Origin: Methylobacterium sp. J-048
Lineage (GTDB): Bacteria > Pseudomonadota > Alphaproteobacteria > Rhizobiales > Beijerinckiaceae
Assembly (NCBI RefSeq): GCF_022829515.1
Contig: NZ_JAKSYL010000227.1
Coordinates: forward strand, 1 to 64,000
Length of the DNA: 64,000 bases
Direction of reading: 5' to 3'
Positions 55,849 to 64,000 of the stretch are shown piece by piece; the stretch's first letter is position 1; every line of letters begins with the position of its first letter. Made by a program: the position numbers and the translations under genes. The notes below the pieces were generated by a model. That model was not told where the DNA came from. It saw only the letters and a list, made by a program, of their open reading frames with translations, and searched no databases.

Positions 55849-57021
55849 ATGCCCGTCCTCGAACGGATCCGCGACTTCGCCGACACCATGACCGCGTGGC
55901 GGCACGATCTGCACGCCCACCCGGAGCTGCTCTACGACGTGGAGCGGACCGCCGGGTTCGTGGCCGATCAACTGCGGGCCTTCGGCTGCGACGCGGTGGA
56001 GACCGGCATCGGGCGCACCGGCGTCGTCGGGGTGATCCGCGGCAAAGGTCGGAGTTCGAACCGCGCCATCGGCTTGCGCGCCGACATGGACGCCCTGCCG
56101 ATCCAGGAAGTCCGGGACCTGCCCTACCGCTCCACGGTGCCGGGCAAGATGCACGCCTGCGGCCACGACGGGCACACCACGATGCTGCTTGGGGCGGCCA
56201 AATACCTCGCCGAGACCCGGGACTTCGACGGCGCCGCCGTGCTGATCTTCCAGCCCGCCGAGGAGGGCGGCGGCGGCGGCGAGGCGATGGTCGAGGATGG
56301 CCTGATGGAGCGGTTCGGGATCGAATCGGTCTACGGGATGCACAACATCCCCGGCATGGCGGTCGGCACCTTCGCGATCCGGCCGGGTCCGATCATGGCG
56401 TCCACCGACCGCTTCACCCTAACCATCGAAGGGCGGGGCGGCCACGCGGCCCTGCCGCAGAACGCCGTCGACAGCGTGCTGGTGGCGAGCCACGTGATCA
56501 TCACCCTCCAGACCATCGTGTCGCGCAACCTCGATCCGCTGGAATCGGCCGTGGTCTCGGTCTGTGCGCTCGATGCCGGCGAGGCGTTCAACGTGCTGCC
56601 GCAGAGCGTAACCATGCGCGGCACCATGCGCACCCTGTCCCAGGCGGTGCGCAGCCAGATCAAGGCGCGAATCGAGACCCTGGTGGCGGAGATCGCGGGT
56701 GCCTTCGGTGCCACCGGCGTGGTCGCGTACGGCTCGAGCTATCCGGTGACCGAGAACCATCCGGCCGAGACGGATTTCATGGCCGGCGTGGCCGAATCCC
56801 TGGTCGGTGCGGACAATGTCGACCGGACGGTGGCGCCGATGATGACGGCGGAGGACTTCTCCTACATGCTCGGTCGCCGCCCCGGCGCGTACATGTTCAT
56901 CGGTAACGGCGACAGTGCCTCGCTCCACCACCCGCATTATGATTTCAACGACGCCGCGGCGCCTTACGGGGCTTCGCTGTGGGCGCGCCTGATCGAGACC
57001 GCGCTGCCCCTGAAAACGTGA
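55849..57021 (+). CDS. M20 family amidohydrolase (hippurate hydrolase-like)
   Basis: A 390-residue metal amidohydrolase. RHDLHAHPELLYDVERTAGFV, LRADMDALPIQE, MHACGHDGHTTMLLGAA and FQPAEEGGGGGEAMVEDGL hold the metal and catalytic residues; the dimerisation domain lies at about 185-300. It cleaves N-acyl amino acids or similar amides. ATG at 55849 begins the conserved part. The chromate-type transporter gene begins on its stop (GTGA), so both are one operon. Confidence 0.92.
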   Translation: MPVLERIRDFADTMTAWRHDLHAHPELLYDVERTAGFVADQLRAFGCDAVETGIGRTGVVGVIRGKGRSSNRAIGLRADMDALPIQEVRDLPYRSTVPGKMHACGHDGHTTMLLGAAKYLAETRDFDGAAVLIFQPAEEGGGGGEAMVEDGLMERFGIESVYGMHNIPGMAVGTFAIRPGPIMASTDRFTLTIEGRGGHAALPQNAVDSVLVASHVIITLQTIVSRNLDPLESAVVSVCALDAGEAFNVLPQSVTMRGTMRTLSQAVRSQIKARIETLVAEIAGAFGATGVVAYGSSYPVTENHPAETDFMAGVAESLVGADNVDRTVAPMMTAEDFSYMLGRRPGAYMFIGNGDSASLHHPHYDFNDAAAPYGASLWARLIETALPLKT

Positions 57022-58376
57022 GCCCGGCGGGCGCCTCCGGCGTCTCGCTTCCGACCCTCCGTCAGACCATTCCGGTCTGGTTTCGCGTGGCGGCCCTGTC
57101 CTTCGGCGGCCCCGCAGGCCAGATCGCCGTGATGCACCGCATCCTGGTGGAAGAGCGGCGCTGGATCTCCGAGCGGCGCTTCCTGCATGGGCTCGGATTC
57201 TGCACGCTCCTGCCGGGGCCGGAGGCGCAGCAACTCGCGACCTATATCGGCTGGCTGATGCACGGCCCTGCCGGAGGGCTGGTCGCAGGCGGGCTCTTCG
57301 TGCTGCCGGGCCTGCTGGCCCTGATGGGCCTGAGCTGGCTCTACGTGCTGTACGGCGCGGTCGAGTGGGTCGCCGGTCTGTTCTTCGGGCTCAAGGCTGC
57401 GGTGCTCGCCATCGTGCTGCACGCGCTCTGGCGCCTCGGCGGCCGGGCCCTGCGCGGGCGGGCCGACCGGCTGATCGCGGTCGCCGCCTTCGGGGCGATC
57501 TTTGTGCTCGCAGTGCCGTTCCCGCTGGTCGTGGTCGCGGCGGGCGCCCTCGGCCTCGTGCTGGGCCGCAGGCCCGCGCCGACATCCGCGGAGGCCGAGG
57601 CGGGCGGCGAGGCCGGGTTCCTGATCGGCGCGGCGATGCTGCCGCGGGAGCACGCGGGACCGGCGGATTCCCTGCGCATCGGCGCGCTCTGGCTGGCGAT
57701 CTGGCTGTTGCCGGTCGCCGCCCTGCTGATCCTGCCCGGGCCGCCGCCGGTCTTCGGGCAGGTGGCTCTGTTCTTCGCCAAGATGGCGATGGTGACCTTC
57801 GGGGGCGCCTACGCGGCGCTCGCCTACGTCGCGCAGCAGGCGGTGGAGCATTACGGCTGGCTGCGGCCGGGGGAGATGCTCGACGGGCTCGGGCTCGCCG
57901 AGACCACGCCGGGCCCGCTGATCATGGTGCTCCAGTTCGTCGGCTTCCTGGCCGGCTACCGGGCGCCCGGGGCGCTGCCGCCGCTGCTGGCGGGGACGCT
58001 CGCCGGCCTGCTGACCACCTGGGTCACCTTCGCGCCCTGCTTCCTCTGGATCTTTGCCGGCGCGCCGCTGATCGGGCGCCTGCGCGGCAGCCGCCTCCTG
58101 GCCGGCGCCCTGTCGGCGATCACCGCCGCGGTGGCGGGCGTGATCCTCAACCTTGCGGTCTGGTTCGGGCTGCGGACGCTGTTTTCCGAGGTCCGGACGG
58201 TGCCGCTCGGGCCGCTGCGCCTCGACCTGCCCGTGCTCGCCAGCCTCGATCCCGCCGCCCTGGGGCTGACGCTGCTGGCGATCCTGGCGGTCTTCCGGCT
58301 CGGCCTCGGGGCGCTGCCGACCCTGGCGCTGTGCGCCGGGGCCGGTATGCTGCTGCGGCTGACGGGGCTGGCCTGA
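57018..58376 (+). CDS. chrA: Chromate transporter family protein
   Basis: A 452-residue CHR-family permease of the long two-domain type. First half: LSFGGPAGQIAVMHRILVEERRWISERRFLHGLGFCTLLPGPEAQQ; second half: MVTFGGAYAALAYVAQQAVEHYGWL, LGLAETTPGPLIMVLQFVGFLAGYR. These FGG and PGP motifs are family hallmarks, with about twelve membrane segments. Members export chromate in exchange for proton or sulfate relatives. GTG at 57018 overlaps the M20 stop. It is convergent with the aminopeptidase gene. Confidence 0.9.
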   Translation: MSPAGASGVSLPTLRQTIPVWFRVAALSFGGPAGQIAVMHRILVEERRWISERRFLHGLGFCTLLPGPEAQQLATYIGWLMHGPAGGLVAGGLFVLPGLLALMGLSWLYVLYGAVEWVAGLFFGLKAAVLAIVLHALWRLGGRALRGRADRLIAVAAFGAIFVLAVPFPLVVVAAGALGLVLGRRPAPTSAEAEAGGEAGFLIGAAMLPREHAGPADSLRIGALWLAIWLLPVAALLILPGPPPVFGQVALFFAKMAMVTFGGAYAALAYVAQQAVEHYGWLRPGEMLDGLGLAETTPGPLIMVLQFVGFLAGYRAPGALPPLLAGTLAGLLTTWVTFAPCFLWIFAGAPLIGRLRGSRLLAGALSAITAAVAGVILNLAVWFGLRTLFSEVRTVPLGPLRLDLPVLASLDPAALGLTLLAILAVFRLGLGALPTLALCAGAGMLLRLTGLA

Positions 58377-58385
58377 CCCGGCCGG

Positions 58386-59783
58386 TCAGGTCCCGTAGCG
58401 GGCCTTGAGCAGCGCGTAGGTCAGGCGCGCGGTCTGCACCTCGCCGCCCTCTGGCCGGCCGGGCTTGGTCGAGGGGTTCCAGCCGTAGAGATCGAAATGG
58501 CCGTGCGCCTTGGTCTTCGGGGCGAAGCGGCGCAGGAACAGCGCTGCGGTGATCGCCCCGGCGAAGGGGCCGCCCGAGACGTTGTTGAGGTCGGCCACCT
58601 TGGAATCGAGCAGGCTCGCATAGGGCGCGTGCAGCGGCATCCGCCAGACCGGGTCGATCGCCGTTCGCCCGGCCTCCGCGACGGCGCTCGCCAGCGTATC
58701 GTCCTCGGTGAAGAACGCCGGCAGGTCCGGCCCGAGCGCCACCCGGGCCGCGCCCGTCAGCGTCGAGAAGTCGAGGATCAGCTCGGGCTCCTCCGCGTCG
58801 GCGAGCGCCAGCGCGTCCGCGAGGATCAGCCGGCCCTCCGCGTCGGTGTTGCCGATCTCGACGCTGAGCCCGGCCCGGCTGAGCAACACGTCGCTGGGGC
58901 GGAAGGCGTTGCCCGAGACCGCGTTCTCCACGGCCGGGATCAGCACGCGCAGGCGAATCCTGAGGCCGGCGTCCATGATCATGTCGGCGGTGGCCAGCGC
59001 CACCGCGGCGCCACCCATATCCTTCTTCATCAGCAGCATCGCGGACGACGGCTTGATGTCGAGCCCGCCCGTGTCGAAGGCGACGCCCTTGCCGACCAGG
59101 GTCACCTTCGGCGCGTCCTCCGGGCCCCAGGTCAGGTCGATCAGGCGCGGCGCCCGCGGCGAGGCGACGCCGACGGCGTGGATCAGGGGAAATTCCTGGG
59201 CCAGCTCCTCACCCCGCGTCACGTCGATCGCGGCGCCGTGGCGCTCCGCGAGCGCCCGGGCGGCGGCCTCGATCTCGGCGGGGCCGAGATCGTTGGCCGG
59301 GGTGTTGATCAGGTCGCGGCCCATCGCCACCGCGGCGGCGACCCGCGCGACTTCTGCGCCGTCGATCCCGGCCGGGGCCGCCAGCCGGGCCTTCGTGCCC
59401 CCGGCGGATCGGTAGCGGCCGAAGCGGTAGCTCCCCATCAGCCACGCGAGCGCGGCCTCGGCCGGGTCGGGGGCATTCTCCAGGCGAAACGTCCCTTCCG
59501 GAAGCAAACCGGGCAGCTTGCCGGCGATCAGGCGGTCGTAGGTCGGCGCCTCGGGATCGCCGAGGCCGAACAGCACCCGGGCGAGGCCCCCGTCCGGGCC
59601 CGGCAGCAGCGCCAGGCTCCCGGCCTTCGGCTTGAAGCCGAGGGCCCGGGCGAAGCTGCCATGCGTCGGGTCCAGGGCGGCTTCGGCTTCGCTCCAAGAC
59701 GCCGTCGTCACCAACGTGACCGGCACGGAGGGCGTGTCGCCCGGCAGCAGGGCGGGCGTCGCGGAAGTGTCGGCCTGGGTCAT
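58386..59783 (-). CDS. M17 leucyl aminopeptidase family protein
   Basis: A 465-residue cytosolic di-zinc aminopeptidase. VTLVGKGVAFDTGGLDIKPS, KKDMGGAA, and the family signature NTDAEGRLILADAL with DFSTLTGAARVALG are present, with zinc ligands K, D, D, D, E. The N-terminal domain is short, as in the PepB-like branch. It frees N-terminal amino acids from peptides. It is divergent from the TPR lipoprotein gene. Confidence 0.95.
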   Translation of the reverse strand: MTQADTSATPALLPGDTPSVPVTLVTTASWSEAEAALDPTHGSFARALGFKPKAGSLALLPGPDGGLARVLFGLGDPEAPTYDRLIAGKLPGLLPEGTFRLENAPDPAEAALAWLMGSYRFGRYRSAGGTKARLAAPAGIDGAEVARVAAAVAMGRDLINTPANDLGPAEIEAAARALAERHGAAIDVTRGEELAQEFPLIHAVGVASPRAPRLIDLTWGPEDAPKVTLVGKGVAFDTGGLDIKPSSAMLLMKKDMGGAAVALATADMIMDAGLRIRLRVLIPAVENAVSGNAFRPSDVLLSRAGLSVEIGNTDAEGRLILADALALADAEEPELILDFSTLTGAARVALGPDLPAFFTEDDTLASAVAEAGRTAIDPVWRMPLHAPYASLLDSKVADLNNVSGGPFAGAITAALFLRRFAPKTKAHGHFDLYGWNPSTKPGRPEGGEVQTARLTYALLKARYGT

Positions 59784-59817
59784 GTGCCTCTCGTGCGCCG
59801 GTCGGACCGGCAGCGGC

Positions 59818-59838
59818 TTAACCGGTGGTTAGGGTTAA
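59818..59838. promoter_or_regulatory. Possible CtrA site upstream of the TadD-like gene
   Basis: TTAA (59818-59821), seven bases, TTAG (59829-59832), then another TTAA at 59835-59838. The CtrA consensus is TTAA-N7-TTAA, so one base differs. It is 75 bases from the TPR lipoprotein start and 35 from the aminopeptidase start. Pilus genes are CtrA-linked in Caulobacter, which makes the match worth noting but not proven. Confidence 0.3.
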
Positions 59839-59912
59839 CGCTCTATCACCGGCCAGCCGGGAGCGTGAAGCGCGAGCCAGAGCCCGCCCGGCCAGTGCCG
59901 GCGGAGCGTATC

Positions 59913-60725
59913 ATGAAGACGGCCCCGATCCGGGTCACCACGACCCCGGCTTCCACCCGCCGCCGCGCCGGCCTCGCCGCCGCGGTCCTCGTGGCGCTGG
60001 GCCTTGCCGGCTGCAACACCCGCTCCCCGGAGACCACCGGCTCGATCGGTGATGTCAGCGCGCGCCAGACGGCTTCACGCCAGGACGTCGACGCTCTGGC
60101 CGAGCGCTTCAACGCCAATCCCGGCGACGGGCGGGCGGCCATCGCCTACGCCCGGGCGCTCCGGTCGAACGACCAGGCAGCCCAGGCCTCCGCGGTGCTG
60201 CAACAGGCGGCCCTGCGCAACCCGCGCGACACGTTCATCCTCGGCGCTTACGGCAAGTCGCTGGTCGAGGCCGGCCGCTACCGCGAGGCGATCGACGTGC
60301 TCGCCAACGCCCATTCGCCGGCCTCGCCCGACTGGCGCATCCTGTCGGCGCAGGGCTCGGCCTCGGCGCAGCTCGGCGAGCAGGCGCGAGCCCAGAGCTT
60401 CTACGAGGCCGCGCTGAAGATCCGGCCGAACGAGCCGTCGCTGCTGTCGAATCTCGGCCTGTCCTACGCGCTGTCGCGCAATCTCGACCAGGCCGAGCAG
60501 ACCCTGCAGCTGGCCGCTGCCCAGCCCGGCGCCGATGCCCGCGTCCGGGCGAACCTCGCCCTCGTGCTCGGCCTGAAGGGCCGATTCGCCGAGGCCGAGG
60601 CGGCCCTGCGCCGGGACATGAGCGCCGAGGAAGCCGCCGCCAACGTCGCGTCCCTGCGCAAGCTCGCCGCCCAGCCGAATCGCTTCAAGGCGCTGACGGG
60701 GGCAGGGGCGCCTGGGCAGGGGTGA
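59913..60725 (+). CDS. TPR lipoprotein, TadD-like
   Basis: A 270-residue lipoprotein. LAAAVLVALGLAGCNTRS ends in the lipobox LAGC. Tetratricopeptide repeats follow: DGRAAIAYARALRSNDQAAQASAVLQQAALRNP, EAGRYREAIDVLANAHSPAS, and EQARAQSFYEAALKIRPNEPSLLSNLGLSYALSRNLDQAEQTL. This order matches TadD, the outer-membrane factor of Flp/Tad pilus secretion. No other tad gene is in the window, so the pilus link is by similarity only. Confidence 0.82.
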   Translation: MKTAPIRVTTTPASTRRRAGLAAAVLVALGLAGCNTRSPETTGSIGDVSARQTASRQDVDALAERFNANPGDGRAAIAYARALRSNDQAAQASAVLQQAALRNPRDTFILGAYGKSLVEAGRYREAIDVLANAHSPASPDWRILSAQGSASAQLGEQARAQSFYEAALKIRPNEPSLLSNLGLSYALSRNLDQAEQTLQLAAAQPGADARVRANLALVLGLKGRFAEAEAALRRDMSAEEAAANVASLRKLAAQPNRFKALTGAGAPGQG

Positions 60726-60911
60726 CGAGCATCCCGCGACGGTGATCGTCCGGATCTGCCACGCGCCGTTTGAATCCCTTCGCAGGCTATGACGTTCCCA
60801 AGTCGCTGACGGATGAGGGGATCGGCCGGACCTCGCGCTCCCTTCCCCCTCTGCGGGCTGCCGAATACACGCATGGGTGTCGGCAGCACGGGTGTAGGTT
60901 GGAGCGCAGGT

Positions 60912-61008
60912 CCCCTCTCCCGTGCGGGAGAGGGATAGGGTGAGGGATCAGGTCTTTCCGGAGAGGTTGCATCCCTCACCCCAACCCTCTCCCGCACGGG
61001 AGAGGGGG
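60912..61008. repeat. Palindromic repeat, CCCTCTCCCG family, second copy
   Basis: CCCCTCTCCCGTGCGGGAG at 60912 and CCCTCTCCCGCACGGGAGAGGGG from 60985 frame the middle GGTGAGGGATCAGGTCTTTC and CCGGAGAGGTTGCATCCCTC. It matches the unit at 52415-52510 along its length. Confidence 0.85.
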
Positions 61009-61074
61009 CCGATCGCGTTCCGTCGCAAACGGCGGTGTCCGACGCAGATATGTGAACATCTTAGCCTTTGCCGG

Positions 61075-61163
61075 GTCGGGAGAGGGGAGCCCGGCGTCCG
61101 GGAGAGGCAGAGTCTGCGTGACGGCCGGAGCTGTCTCCTGCACCGCCGCTCCCCTCTCCCGAC
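61075..61163. repeat. Inverted repeat with 16-base arms
   Basis: GTCGGGAGAGGGGAGC (61075-61090) and GCTCCCCTCTCCCGAC (61148-61163) are exact reverse complements around a 57-base loop. Next to, but distinct from, the element at 60912. Confidence 0.75.
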
Positions 61164-61536
61164 CCCTGCTGACGCGGGGGCCACCCTCCTCCCAAAGAGG
61201 GGGGAGGGGAGACGTGCGTGGCAAGCTGCCTGCTTCCCGGACAAAATGCGAGCCTTCGCCGGGGATGCGACCGAGCGGCACGCGTCCCGGCGCCCGACAG
61301 GGCTACGCAGCTGTCATCGCAACCCGGTAGCGGCCAGATTCGAAAAGTTCTATATCATCTCCTGGCTGCGCCGCGCGGCACTACGGGCGTCCAAATCGCC
61401 CCCGCGCATCGTCTCCTGCCCGGGCACTCCCGGGGCGGCGCGCGCCCGTCGGGCGCTACACAGGCCGAACACAGACTTCCTAGCGCAGGTCTTGCCTGCG
61501 CGTGTTCGACAACCCGCAGCGAGGATAGAACCAGCC

Positions 61537-64000
<2,464 letters not shown>

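Larger units (their letters stand above)
60726..61536. other. Repeat-rich intergenic region before acnA
   Basis: An 811-base gap without a credible gene. Frames here are spurious products of the repeats. From 60912 to 61219 it holds two palindromic units (listed separately) and a further GGGGGAGGGGAG tract. The last 200 bases probably hold the acnA promoter; no clear -35/-10 pair or operator is evident by eye. Confidence 0.6.

Noticed and set aside
60912..61219. Clustered repeats before acnA as a CRISPR array
   Set aside because: The units are palindromes of different length with no regular spacers, and no cas gene is present.

Overview
The window is GC-rich, gene-dense alphaproteobacterial chromosome, most likely Methylobacterium or a close relative. 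The main support is a lanmodulin-like EF-hand protein (29155-29568), together with several families of interspersed palindromic repeats and a run of housekeeping genes in typical Rhizobiales order (ffh, chorismate mutase, rpsP, rimM, trmD). The genus is inferred from content; no rRNA or tRNA gene is present to confirm it. No insertion sequence, prophage, integrase or CRISPR array was seen.

Layout. 1-5000: a leftward moxR / DUF58 / DUF4159 operon, probably a cell-envelope chaperone system. 5139-9792: two surface-polysaccharide glycosyltransferases, the first a large multi-domain protein. 9794-12060: a UbiH-type monooxygenase and thioesterase TesB. 12362-14284: glnK-amtB ammonium uptake, ending at a strong terminator. 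14400-19800: a palindromic repeat, an orphan HicB-like protein, serC, trmD, an exported methyltransferase, and a divergent flavodoxin-fold reductase / LysR pair. 19819-23031: rimM, rpsP, chorismate mutase, ffh and a YHS-like protein, all leftward. 23326-31167: mostly small or accessory genes, including a coiled-coil protein, a 23-residue micro-ORF with an extended Shine-Dalgarno, a Rieske oxygenase, an MBL hydrolase, an orphan peptide-type ABC binding protein and the lanmodulin homologue. 31172-38855: a class A penicillin-binding protein with an extra C-terminal domain, an HdeD-like protein, an EmrAB-type efflux pair and a lytic transglycosylase.

39207-50413 is the most interesting region. 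It is a rightward cluster of inositol-phosphate synthase, HD-like hydrolase, SAM methyltransferase, Gfo/Idh/MocA dehydrogenase, YcaO-fold protein, TIM-barrel isomerase/epimerase, MshA-like GT4 glycosyltransferase, PIG-L/MshB-like deacetylase, uracil-DNA-glycosylase-fold protein and a UPF0104 membrane protein. The set resembles the front end of mycothiol-type chemistry (inositol, glycosyl transfer, deacetylation) but adds a YcaO, a dehydrogenase and a methyltransferase, and lacks an obvious MshC ligase. I infer biosynthesis of an unknown inositol-glycoside metabolite. Palindromic repeats sit in three of its gene junctions.

50436-64000: a PhoR-like kinase without a visible response regulator, a GST, a copper module (copA-cueR behind a clear CueR box) with a 42-residue membrane protein after it, an M20 amidohydrolase coupled to a ChrA-type transporter, an M17 aminopeptidase, a TadD-like TPR lipoprotein, a repeat-rich gap, and acnA running off the right edge.
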